Assembly (NCBI RefSeq): GCF_011064615.1
Contig: NZ_JAALJH010000015.1
Location: 61,915-125,914, forward strand
Source of the DNA: Aquisphaera insulae
Lineage (GTDB): Bacteria; Planctomycetota; Planctomycetia; Isosphaerales; Isosphaeraceae
Direction of reading: 5' to 3'
DNA length: 64,000 nucleotides
Under the pieces are notes generated by a model. That model searched no databases, was not told the origin of the DNA, and worked only from the letters and a program-made list of their open reading frames with translations. Positions 1-7,681 of the stretch are shown here, one piece after another. The position numbers and the translations under genes are program-made. Position 1 is the first letter of the stretch. The number at the start of each line of letters is the position of its first letter.

Positions 1-986
1 TGGACGCCGGGCGGGAAGGTCGCGGCGGCCCGCGGCTCGTCGTGGTTCTCCAGGAAGCGGGCGAGCCGATCCTGGTAGTCGATCTCCGCACGCAGGTGCT
101 CGCGGACCGGCCGCGCGTGGCGTTCGCGGAGCCGGTCGTAGAGTCGCTTGTCGTACGCGTAATCGAAGCCCTGCTGCTGCAAGGCCCACTCGTAATCCCA
201 GTAGACCTCGGCCAGGAAGCAGAAGCCCTGGGTTTGCTCCCGGACGCGGCGGATCGCGTCGGGCCAGAAGGGTTGGGACGGGATGCCCCAGGTCCGCTCG
301 AAGACCTCCGGCAGGACGAGCATCGCCATGTCGCAGCGGACGCCGTCGCACCGGCCGGCGATCTCGAGGAGCTCGCCGGCCATGGCCTCCTGCACCGCCG
401 GGTTGCCGTAGTCGAGCTGGAGCACGTCCGGCCAGCCGTCGAAGTACGGGTCGCGCCCCAGGGCGAACACGCCGTCGCCGTCGCGGCGACGGACCTTGAT
501 GTAGTTCCGCGGGGCGCGGGCGAGGTCCTCCTCCGTGCCGCCGATGTAATACTCGGGATGCTCCTCGACCCACGGGTGATCGAGCGCCGTGTGGTTGGGC
601 ACGAAGTCGAGCATCAATTTCAGGCCGCGGGCGTGCAATCGCGAGCGCAGCCGCGCGAGGGCCTCGTCGCCGCCGAGGGCCTCGTGAGCCTCGTAGGCGG
701 TGATGGCGAATCCGGAGCCCGGGATGTCGTCGTCGGTCAGGCCGGGCAGCGCGGCCTCGAACGCGCGCCGCCATTCGGGGCGCGTCCGCGAGACCTGCCG
801 GCTGGCCGGCCCGGTCTGCCAGACGCTCAGGAACCAGGCCCAGTCGAAGCCGAGCCCGGCGATCCGGTCGAGCTCGGCGTCGGGGATGTCGTCCAGGGTC
901 GCGCCCCGGCCGAGCTTGCGAGATCGCCGCGCCAGCCAGGGACGCGTGTTGATCTGATAGAGCGAGGGATAGCGAGGTGAGGTCAT
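1..986 (-). CDS. GH13 alpha-amylase family hydrolase (3' end cut by window edge)
   Basis: Only the first 328 residues are present; the gene runs off the left edge. Reading from the ATG at 986 the product opens MTSPRYPSLYQINTRPWL, the usual first strand of the GH13 barrel. All three catalytic acids of the family are in the fragment: nucleophile Asp219 in CDGVRCDMAML, acid/base Glu260 in FLAEVYWD and Asp316 in ENHDEPR; DFVPNHTA is conserved region I. No signal peptide is visible, so it probably acts in the cytoplasm on an alpha-glucan or maltooligosaccharide. The exact specificity (amylase, glucosidase, trehalose synthase-like) cannot be set without the C-terminus. Confidence 0.88.
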   Translation of the reverse strand, partial: MTSPRYPSLYQINTRPWLARRSRKLGRGATLDDIPDAELDRIAGLGFDWAWFLSVWQTGPASRQVSRTRPEWRRAFEAALPGLTDDDIPGSGFAITAYEAHEALGGDEALARLRSRLHARGLKLMLDFVPNHTALDHPWVEEHPEYYIGGTEEDLARAPRNYIKVRRRDGDGVFALGRDPYFDGWPDVLQLDYGNPAVQEAMAGELLEIAGRCDGVRCDMAMLVLPEVFERTWGIPSQPFWPDAIRRVREQTQGFCFLAEVYWDYEWALQQQGFDYAYDKRLYDRLRERHARPVREHLRAEIDYQDRLARFLENHDEPRAAATFPPGV

Positions 987-1193
987 CGGTCGATCCTTCT
1001 CCGGGACGATCCTCAGGCCGGCTGAGGGACGGGCCAGAATGCCCGTCCCCCCAATTCTCACACCCCCGCCTGGGCATTGCACCGGGGCGCTGAGATTCCG
1101 CCTGCTCGTCACGCCGAATTCACGATGGAATCGCTCTCGGCCGAAGGCCTCCTTCGCGTCCTCTTCTCCGTGCCTCCGTGGTCAGTTAGTCCC

Positions 1194-3743
1194 TCATGGG
1201 GCCGTCGCCTTCAGCCGCAGGATCGTGAACGAGTGGGGCGGGAAGACCCGGCGGAACGACTCGGCGACGTCGGTGATGGCCTCCTGCCTGGGCGCGACCT
1301 TCCTCGGCTCCTCGATCGTGTTGACCGCGCCGGGCTCGCCCGAGAGGACGATCGCCGTGCCGCTCGGCTCGACCCGGCCGGCGCCGCGGAGGTTGATCTT
1401 CGCGTCGATCGCCTCCGCCCCGGTGTTCACGACCTTGACGATCACGGTCCGATCGGCCTGGGCGTAGGTCGCCGTGGCGACGGCCGGGATATGAGCCGCG
1501 GGGGCCTCGTCGGCGGTCTCGGTCACGAGCTTGCCGTCGATGTAGCCCTTGACGCGTCGGCCGGCGACCTCGAGCTTCAGGTCGTACCAGCGGCCCGACT
1601 CGACGGTGATCGGGGTGCTCGGCCCGTAGGGGTTGCGGCCGCCGGACTCCGCGGCCTCGCACTGGACGACGGTGTTGCCCCAGCCGCCGACGTTCCACCA
1701 GCGGTAGTTGTCGCCGTCGGCCGCGTGCCAGATCACCACGAACCCCTCGCGGCCCCCCCGCTTGCGGGCCTTCACGTGGATCGTGTAATCCGTCCAGCCC
1801 GGGTCGCCGACGATCGCCCAGGTCTCGCCGTCGCGCTCCGCCGGGGCGATCGCGTCGCCCCGGACCTGCCACGAGCCGCCGGTGAACTGCCAGCCCTTCA
1901 GGTCCTTCGCCTGATCGGCGGAGAGGAGCACGCGGCCGTCCGGGGCGGTCACGGTGAAGTCCGCGTACTCGACCGGCGTGTGCCACGAGCCGAGGCCGAC
2001 CTTGCCCTTCGGCGTCTCGGCCTTCGGGGCCACGGGCGCGGCGTCGAGCCGCGCCGGCAGGACGACGTCCCCCTTGTTCTGGGCGAGCATCACCTGGGCG
2101 TGATAGCTCGGCGAGCCGAAGCTATGGAGCGCGTCGTAGCCGATCAGGTTCGTCCCCCACTGCCAGGCCCGGGGGTAGCCCTTCGCCGCGTCGGCCGGGT
2201 TCACGTTCACGAACAGCGGGGCGTAGCACTGCATGACCACCGCGTCGGAGTTCCGCTCCAGGCCCATCACGAAGGCGGCGTCGGCGAGCCCCGCGTTGAG
2301 CGTCGGCGTCGGCCGGCCCTCCTGCGTCGCCCACTCGCCGACGAACGTCTTGATCCCGCCGGGCTGCCGCCCGTTGAAGCCGCCGCCGTTGAAGCGGAGC
2401 GGCTTCGGCGTGCCCTTGGGCTCGTCGTACATCGTGCTCATCCGGGTCAGCTCGCGGGCGCTCCGGTAGAAGTGGTCGTCGTAGAGGTCCGGCGTGGAGC
2501 TCGTCACCGGGGCGCTCGCGATGATCTTCAGGTGCGGATACCTCGCGCGGATGGCCGCGGCCATCTGGGTGAACCGGCCGTCGTAGCTGCCGGAGCGGTC
2601 GAACCAGTCCTCGTTGCCGATCTCGACGTAGCGGAGCGGGAACGGCTCGGGGAAGCCGTCGGCCGCCCGCTTGCTCCCCCAGACGCTGTCGGCCGGGCCG
2701 CTGACGTACTCGATCTCGTCGAGCGCCTCCTGCGTGTAGAGGGCCATCTCCGGGGTGCCGGCCTTGAAGTAGTCGCCGTTGAGCACGTACCCGGCGAAGA
2801 CGCCCAGCACCGGCTCGGCGCCGAGCTGCTTGCACCAGAGCAGGAACTCGGGCAGGCCGAAGCCGTCCGACGACCGATAGCCCCAGCAGCCCGCGTGGCC
2901 GGGCCGGGTGTCGGCCGGGCCGATCATCTCCTTCCAGTTGAAGCGGTCGGAGAACCGGTTCCCCTCCAGGTAGTTCCCCCCCGGCAGGCGGATGAACTTC
3001 GGCCGCAGCTCGGCGAGGAGCTCCATCAGGTCCACCCGCAATCCGTTCGGCTTATTCTGATACGTCGGCGGGAAGAGCGAGACCATGCTGAACGCGACGC
3101 CGCCGGTGCCCTTGGCGGCGAGCACGAATTTCGCCTTCGACGTGGTCGGGGCGTCCGCGCCGGTCTTCAGCGTCACGGTGTACTTCATCCAGCCCCCGGT
3201 GATCGGCGGCGTGTCGGCCCCGGCGACGACCTTGCCGCCGTCGTCGAGCCGGATCGACGCCGCGATCGGCCCGGCAAAGCCGCCGGATGCCTTGGCGTAG
3301 AAGGCCGCGGTGTAGGTGGTGTTGGGCCTCACCGGGATGCCCCAGTAGCCGTCATTGGCGACGCCCGATTCGCCGCCGTCCAGGTCCAGCTTCAGGCTGA
3401 CCGGCAGCGCCGGGTTCACCGGGTCGGCGTGGTCCGCCGCCGCCTTGCCCGCGCCGATCACCGACCAGTGGACCGGCAGGCCGCCCCGCGCGCCCTGGTC
3501 CTGGAAGGTGCGGTTCTGGATCAGCTCGGCGAAGAGGCCGCCGTCGTACGCGTGGTTGATCTCCTCGGTCATCAGCCCGAAGGAGTCCGCCGGGATGGCC
3601 ACGCCGGGCCTGTTGACCTCCACCTCGAGCGTGGCCGGCGCGTCGGCTCGGGCCGGCGCTACGGCCGTGAAGACGCCCGCGCAGGCCGCCGCGATCGCGA
3701 GCCAAGGGGTCCAGCTCCAATGGGGTCGGATCGTTCCTCTCAT
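1194..3743 (-). CDS. Secreted alpha-L-arabinofuranosidase, GH51 type, with a C-terminal laminin-G/DUF1080-like domain
   Basis: 849 residues. The ATG at 3743 gives a basic N-terminus followed by a hydrophobic stretch ending PARADA, a signal peptide; the frame stays open further upstream but that part looks non-coding. The start of the mature protein (FGLMTEEINHAYDGGL) matches GH51 arabinofuranosidases, followed by a carbohydrate-binding-like beta-sandwich (about 60-210) and a TIM barrel. The GNEDWF motif carries the likely acid/base Glu378 and FVGEWAT the nucleophile Glu470. Residues about 600-760 (WRVRGD-like GSWQVRGD, then YRWWNVGGWGN) resemble a concanavalin-like DUF1080 domain. It should release arabinose from arabinan or arabinoxylan in the periplasm or outside, complementing the GH43 and CE6 genes at 24-27 kb. 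Confidence 0.88.
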   Translation of the reverse strand: MRGTIRPHWSWTPWLAIAAACAGVFTAVAPARADAPATLEVEVNRPGVAIPADSFGLMTEEINHAYDGGLFAELIQNRTFQDQGARGGLPVHWSVIGAGKAAADHADPVNPALPVSLKLDLDGGESGVANDGYWGIPVRPNTTYTAAFYAKASGGFAGPIAASIRLDDGGKVVAGADTPPITGGWMKYTVTLKTGADAPTTSKAKFVLAAKGTGGVAFSMVSLFPPTYQNKPNGLRVDLMELLAELRPKFIRLPGGNYLEGNRFSDRFNWKEMIGPADTRPGHAGCWGYRSSDGFGLPEFLLWCKQLGAEPVLGVFAGYVLNGDYFKAGTPEMALYTQEALDEIEYVSGPADSVWGSKRAADGFPEPFPLRYVEIGNEDWFDRSGSYDGRFTQMAAAIRARYPHLKIIASAPVTSSTPDLYDDHFYRSARELTRMSTMYDEPKGTPKPLRFNGGGFNGRQPGGIKTFVGEWATQEGRPTPTLNAGLADAAFVMGLERNSDAVVMQCYAPLFVNVNPADAAKGYPRAWQWGTNLIGYDALHSFGSPSYHAQVMLAQNKGDVVLPARLDAAPVAPKAETPKGKVGLGSWHTPVEYADFTVTAPDGRVLLSADQAKDLKGWQFTGGSWQVRGDAIAPAERDGETWAIVGDPGWTDYTIHVKARKRGGREGFVVIWHAADGDNYRWWNVGGWGNTVVQCEAAESGGRNPYGPSTPITVESGRWYDLKLEVAGRRVKGYIDGKLVTETADEAPAAHIPAVATATYAQADRTVIVKVVNTGAEAIDAKINLRGAGRVEPSGTAIVLSGEPGAVNTIEEPRKVAPRQEAITDVAESFRRVFPPHSFTILRLKATAP

Positions 3744-4000
3744 CGATTTCTCTCCGTGTCGCGGCCGCCGCCCGGCTGCCGCCGGGGCCGAGGTCGCCTG
3801 TTCGCACGATCGTTTCCGGACGCCACGATGGGTCGCACCGGGCAACGATAGGCGGCGAGCCGAGACGCTCGCAAGGGCCGAGATCACGCAGAAAAATACC
3901 AGGATTGCGCAAGAAGACGGGGCGAGCCCAGAGCCTGCCCCCCAGGTCACCGCCCTCGGATTCGAGACGCATCCAGGGCAGCAGGGAGGCCGATCATCGC

Positions 4001-4080
4001 TTCCCCCCTTACAAAGGGGGGATTCAGGGGGGTGAATTCGATCGCCTCGGCCAGCACAACCCCCCCCCTCCAACTCACCC
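4001..4080. repeat. P2 palindromic repeat, copy 1
   Basis: Contains CCCCCCTTACAAAGGGGGG, then a GGTGAATTCGATCGCCTCGG core, then a run of C followed by CTCCAACTC. The same parts occur in the same order, sometimes inverted, at 17166-17278 and 48931-49035. This copy lacks the outer arm on its right side. Confidence 0.7.
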
Positions 4081-4308
4081 TTGGTATGCTTAGCATGACC
4101 CACAAGTGCGAGAAGCCCGAGACCAAGCGAGGGTGCATGTTGAGCGAGGCGGACCCTCTGGTCCCCTCCCCCCTTCGTGGGGGAGGGTTAGGGAGAGGGG
4201 GTGGATCGGGCAGGCCGTTGAGCTCGCGAGAGACCGAGAATCGAGACTATCTCGTGCGATCAGTGCCTGGTTCGTAAGTCATCGGCGGTTGCCCCCTCTC
4301 CCTAACCC

Positions 4309-4602
4309 TGGGGTGTTGGAAAGTTGGTCTTCACGACGGCCGAGGCCTATCCCGGATCTGTTGCGCGGGATCGAGGCTTCCTTGAACATCCGGAGCCTGC
4401 CCGGGGCTCGGCAGGAGCCTCGCCCTCCCGAAGGGAGGCGGCCCCGGCCCGGGAGGGCGAGGCTCCTGCCGAGCCCGGCGCGAGCTGCCGTCCGCGCCCG
4501 GGCCGTGTTCCCAGCCGCATCACGGGCCTCGGAAGGCGCAACAGAAACGGTCGAGTCCCGACCCCGCCTCCGGGCCGCCAGGACCCACTTTCCAACATCC
4601 CA
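4309..4602. mobile_element. MITE-like non-autonomous element with terminal inverted repeats
   Basis: A 294-bp segment whose ends are inverted copies: TGGGGTGTTGGAAAGTTGG on the left and, read inward from the right, TGGGATGTTGGAAAGTGGG (two differences in 19). It is flanked by the 9-bp direct repeat CCCTAACCC at 4300-4308 and 4603-4611, which occurs once in the undisturbed opposite arm of the P4 palindrome, so it is a target duplication. There is no transposase inside; the centre carries a P1 palindrome (4402-4478). Confidence 0.65.
4402..4478. repeat. P1 palindromic repeat, copy 1
   Basis: Two near-perfect inverted arms of about 28 bp (4402-4430 and 4450-4478) built on GGCTCGGCAGGAGCCTCGCC, with a 19-bp loop. 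Other copies are at 5409-5467 and 52597-52680. A transcript across it would form a very stable hairpin. Confidence 0.8.
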
Positions 4603-4764
4603 CCCTAACCCTCCCCCACACAGGGGGGAGGGGACCGGAATGGCTCGCCCTGCTCGACGTGCGACCTCTCTCGACTTCCACTCGTGGGTAAAGCAGAGCT
4701 TGGTAAGGGGGAGAGCAAGATTTCAGCTCTCGATGCCTTGCCAGAAGGCTAACGGCACAGGCCC

Positions 4765-5298
4765 TCACCGCCGGTCGGGGTATTCCAGGATGATCAGCTT
4801 GTGTTCCTTCTCGTCGTAGCCGTAGTCCTGGTAGACCGGCAGCTTGGGCAGGGCGATGTTGTTGGCCTTGATGATCACGTCCATGAACTCCTGGTAATCC
4901 TTGGGATACTTGTCGTTCTCGGCGTGATAGAGGTCCATCGCGTGCTGGATGTTGAGGATCGACGTCCTGCCGATGGCCGTGACGTAGGCGTTGCCCTGGA
5001 GGGTGATCGGGTCCTTGGCCGTGATCTTGGTGGTGGCCTCCTTGGCCCCCTTCTCGAGCTCGACGCCGGCGTTCTTGATGACCTGGGTCCGCTTGCCCAC
5101 GATGAACTCGGGCTCGGGCTTCTTCGCCGGCGCCGGGGCGGCCGCGCCCGCCTTCGGGGCGGGGGCCTTCTGCTCGACGTTCCCATCCTCCTGGCAGCCG
5201 GCGGCGGCGATCAGGGCGACGGCCAGCGCGGAGGCCGTCGCCGCGGAGGCCCGGCGGAGGTCGAAGAGGAAACCGGTCGCTGGCGGTCGCGGATGCAT
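4765..5298 (-). CDS. Putative lipoprotein with pseudopilin-like C-terminus, function unknown
   Basis: 177 residues. The ATG at 5298 is chosen because GGAGGAG lies a few bases upstream; an in-frame start at 5325 is possible but has no such site. The hydrophobic N-terminus ends LIAAAGC, a lipobox-like sequence, so the mature protein is probably a lipid-anchored protein beginning at that Cys. An Ala/Pro/Lys-rich linker follows (KAPAPKAGAAAPAPAKKP). The C-terminal part (SILNIQHAMDLYHAENDKYP) resembles the segment after the helix of type II secretion pseudopilins (GspG-like), but the N-terminal prepilin signal is absent. It lies between P1 and P4 repeats and shares no close neighbour. Confidence 0.72.
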   Translation of the reverse strand: MHPRPPATGFLFDLRRASAATASALAVALIAAAGCQEDGNVEQKAPAPKAGAAAPAPAKKPEPEFIVGKRTQVIKNAGVELEKGAKEATTKITAKDPITLQGNAYVTAIGRTSILNIQHAMDLYHAENDKYPKDYQEFMDVIIKANNIALPKLPVYQDYGYDEKEHKLIILEYPDRR

Positions 5299-5408
5299 CG
5301 GAGCTCCTCCGGGCTGGAGACGCACGGCCTATTGATCGAAGGGAGTCGGCGAGTGCTCGGTCGGATTTCGGTGCTGGGATCGGTGAATCACGATCGCTCG
5401 CAACCGAT

Positions 5409-5467
5409 CGGGAGGGCGAGGCTCCTGCCGAGCCGCGTGGGGGCTCGGCAGGAGCCTCGCCCTCCCG
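5409..5467. repeat. P1 palindromic repeat, copy 2
   Basis: Inverted arms 5409-5434 and 5441-5467 with the same 20-base core as copy 1 (GGCTCGGCAGGAGCCTCGCC) but in the opposite order, with a loop of only six bases. It sits between the minus-strand surE and lipoprotein genes and could end the surE transcript. Confidence 0.8.
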
Positions 5468-5510
5468 GCTCAAGGAACAACATCAGGGGCCCTGCCCTCG
5501 CCTCACCCGG

Positions 5511-6272
5511 TCACTCGCCCCACTTCCAATCGCGGAGCTGGCCGAGGAGGTCGTGGCGGGTGAGGTCGAAGTGGAGCGGGGTGACCGTGATGTAGCCCTC
5601 GGAGAGGCTGGTGACGTCGGTCTCCGGGCCCTGGATGTTGTACGGGGGGTTGTACGTCATCCAGTAGTAGGTGCGCCCGCGCGGGTCCTGCCGCCGCTCG
5701 AAGCCCTCGCCGTAGCGGCCCAGGCCCATGGGGACGACCTTCACGCCCTTGGCCTCGCCCCGCGAGTGCGCCGGGATGTTCACGTTGAAGAGCGAGCCGT
5801 TGGCGGGCTTGCTGGCCAGGATCTTCTCGATGATCTTGACCGCGTGCTTGGCGGCGTAGGGGTAGTCGAAGTGCTCGGCCAGCTCGAGCGAGACGGCGAC
5901 GCTGGTGATCTTGAAGAAGGCCCCCTCGACGGCCGCCGCCACGGTGCCCGAATAGAGCACGTTGATGCCGGCATTGGATCCGGAGTTGATCCCGGAGACG
6001 ATCAGGTCCGGGGGCCTGGACAGCAGCTCGCAGATGGCGAGCTTGACGCAGTCGGCGGGCGAGCCCTCGACCGACCAGCCGAGGTTCGTGCCGTCCTCCG
6101 CGTCCACCTGCTTGACGACCAGGGGGTTGAGCAGCGTGATGGTGTGGGCCACCCCGCTCTGCTCCAGGGCCGGCGCCACCACCGTGACCTCGCCGAGCTT
6201 GAGGAGCTCCTTGCGGAGTGCCCGCAGCCCCGGGGCGAAGACGCCGTCATCGTTCGTCAGGAGTATGTGCAT
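5511..6272 (-). CDS. surE: 5'/3'-nucleotidase SurE
   Basis: 253 residues, the usual length for SurE, a metal-dependent phosphatase that dephosphorylates nucleoside 5'- and 3'-monophosphates in the cytoplasm. The start at 6272 places the family N-terminus MHILLTNDDG at residue 1, with the metal ligands Asp8 and Asp9; an ATG 18 bases upstream would add MIGSAT. Other family blocks are EQSGVAHTIT, the substrate loop SGINSGSNAG and YSGTVAAAVEG. It is monocistronic here, with a P1 palindrome just downstream. In many bacteria surE neighbours pcm or nlpD, which are not present. Confidence 0.95.
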   Translation of the reverse strand: MHILLTNDDGVFAPGLRALRKELLKLGEVTVVAPALEQSGVAHTITLLNPLVVKQVDAEDGTNLGWSVEGSPADCVKLAICELLSRPPDLIVSGINSGSNAGINVLYSGTVAAAVEGAFFKITSVAVSLELAEHFDYPYAAKHAVKIIEKILASKPANGSLFNVNIPAHSRGEAKGVKVVPMGLGRYGEGFERRQDPRGRTYYWMTYNPPYNIQGPETDVTSLSEGYITVTPLHFDLTRHDLLGQLRDWKWGE

Positions 6273-6493
6273 CGTTGCCGAGCCGATCATCTCATCGCGG
6301 GGCCATGGCCCCGATCCGGGGCCGTTATCAGCCTGGATCGTAACGGCCCGGGACGAGCAGCGTCAACCGGCGGGCGCGGGGACGGGATGAGGCGATGCCG
6401 CGTCTCAGGCAATCTCCCGGGGGAGAAGACCGGTCGGGTGGTGATCGGGATGCAAGGGAGGGGTGGGTGTAACTTCTGGGGCGGCCGCCTCTC

Positions 6494-6522
6494 TTAACTC
6501 CGGGACGAGCAAGAGCTACACT
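6494..6522 (+). promoter_or_regulatory. Candidate sigma-70-type promoter for the 6561 gene
   Basis: TTAACT (6494-6499), a 17-base spacer and TACACT (6517-6522) give a plausible -35/-10 pair ahead of the GTG at 6561, with an expected leader of about 30 bases. It is based on sequence match only, in GC-rich DNA where such AT-rich hexamers are uncommon. Confidence 0.35.
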
Positions 6523-6560
6523 GGATTGGGATACTTCCAGGCTCGGGATCAGGTGCATCC

Positions 6561-7031
6561 GTGGCCAGAGAGGACATCGGAGAGCGTGGGCAATGGCTTT
6601 TCAGCCTTCTCATGACCGAGTTCTGTGGCCGCGACACTCCGTTCTTCAGGCCTCGGTTCCTGGGCGACAAGTATCCGACGTTCGATTACATCGTGGAGGT
6701 GGTAGACCGGCCGTCTTACTTCTTCTTCGTGCAAGTCAAGGGAACACGGCTGGGCTACACCACGGAGGGGAACCGTCTCCGAGTGCAGGTGATCCAGGAC
6801 GACGTCGATCGGATGGTGGCCTGTCCGGTGCCGGCATACGTGGTCGGCATCGACGTCAACGAGATCGGCGTCGGGTTCCTGCTGTCCGTGAACGAACCAC
6901 GCGGTGGCGTGGCGAGCCTCACCACGAGGTTTCGGATCGACTGTGGCGTCCTCGAACGGCTTAGGGACGAGGTCATCGAATTCTGGTCGAGCCGGGACAT
7001 GACCCTCGCGGGTTCGCACTTCCGGGAGTAG
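6561..7031 (+). CDS. DUF4365-like protein, predicted PD-(D/E)XK nuclease fold
   Basis: 156 residues, GTG start. The pattern GERGQWLFSLLM, then FDYIVEV and FFFVQVKGT is that of DUF4365-type proteins: the Asp in FDY and the Gln-x-Lys in VQVKG correspond to the metal-binding and catalytic positions of PD-(D/E)XK enzymes. Such proteins are often found in defence or mobile contexts, but a substrate cannot be named. Nine bases separate it from a second, shorter protein of the same apparent fold, so the two are probably cotranscribed and may act together. No membrane segment or signal peptide is present. Confidence 0.72.
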   Translation: MAREDIGERGQWLFSLLMTEFCGRDTPFFRPRFLGDKYPTFDYIVEVVDRPSYFFFVQVKGTRLGYTTEGNRLRVQVIQDDVDRMVACPVPAYVVGIDVNEIGVGFLLSVNEPRGGVASLTTRFRIDCGVLERLRDEVIEFWSSRDMTLAGSHFRE

Positions 7032-7040
7032 CAACCGAGC

Positions 7041-7514
7041 ATGGCGACCGAAACCGAGCCCTGGTTCGTGACGGAGCGGAGCGAGGCCCTGGCCGCGGCC
7101 TTGCTGACAACGAGCGAGGACGTCCGGGTCCGTGAGGAACGAGGTCGCGACGGCTCGCTGGACCTCGTGGCCGAGATCCGCGGCGAGGCCCCCCTTTCCC
7201 TGCAGCTCTTCGTGGTGCGCGTCAAGGGGACGACGTCCTCGGATCCCGGGGACTGGAGGCCCGGCGTCGAGGCCCTCTTCCACGGCCATGCCAGTCCGCC
7301 CCATGTCCCGGTGTGCGTCTTCGTGGTGGACGTCCGGGAGAACAGGGCCTTCTACGCCTGGGCGGCCGAGCCCATGGTCGAGCCGAAGGGGGCCACGCTC
7401 CGGTCCCACGAGGTCGGGACCTTCCGCTCCCTCACTCCCGCCACGGTCGGCGAGATCATCGATCGCGTCCGGACCTGGTACGATGCCCTGGCCAGGCAGC
7501 TTACGCCCGCTTGA
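7041..7514 (+). CDS. DUF4365-like partner protein with degenerate nuclease motif
   Basis: 157 residues, ATG start nine bases after the preceding gene. GSLDLVAEI and LFVVRVKGTT align with FDYIVEV and FFFVQVKGT of the neighbour, but the residue two before the catalytic Lys is Arg rather than Gln or Glu. The C-terminal half (VFVVDVRENRAFYAWAAEP) resembles the DUF4365 C-terminal strand-helix region. I infer a paralogous partner that may have lost or altered catalysis and could serve as a structural or inhibitory subunit. It could equally be an active variant; the sequence alone does not decide. Confidence 0.65.
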   Translation: MATETEPWFVTERSEALAAALLTTSEDVRVREERGRDGSLDLVAEIRGEAPLSLQLFVVRVKGTTSSDPGDWRPGVEALFHGHASPPHVPVCVFVVDVRENRAFYAWAAEPMVEPKGATLRSHEVGTFRSLTPATVGEIIDRVRTWYDALARQLTPA

Positions 7515-7681
7515 GCCCGCCCGCTCGCCTCGCCCGGGAAAAGCGGCCGGGACGGGTGGAATCGGCTCCCGGACGGTCCATAAGCCCCCCTCCCCGAAAA
7601 ATCGGTGCGCGCCGGCCGGTCCTCCCCTCTTACACTCCAGGGAGGCAAGGCAACCGAACGCTCCTCGGAGGGAGGCGGGTC

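Larger units (their letters stand above)
4099..4703. repeat. P4 palindromic repeat, copy 1, interrupted by a MITE-like insertion
   Basis: Outer arms are CCCACAAGTG (4099-4108) and CACTCGTGGG (4679-4688), followed by TAAAGCAGAGCTT. Inner arms are 4160-4204 (GGTCCCCTCCCCCC onward) and its reverse complement, which is now divided between 4291-4308 and 4612-4636 by the inserted element. A second, uninterrupted P4 copy lies at 38356-38487. Confidence 0.68.
3744..4764. other. Non-coding repeat-rich stretch
   Basis: No credible gene was found in these 1021 bases. The space is filled by one P2 palindrome (4001-4080), one large P4 palindrome (4099-4703), a MITE-like element inserted in the right arm of P4 (4309-4602) and one P1 palindrome inside that element (4402-4478). 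The open frames here are translations of the repeats. Confidence 0.75.

Noticed and set aside
1077..3851. A 924-codon open frame on the plus strand opposite the GH51 gene
   Set aside because: Its product is Arg/Ala/Gly/Val-rich without any domain pattern, a mirror of the GC-rich third positions of the minus-strand gene, which has clear family motifs.
4402..5467. Repeated GGCTCGGCAGGAGCC units as a possible CRISPR array
   Set aside because: Copies are inverted pairs, not regularly spaced direct repeats, with no cas genes in the window.
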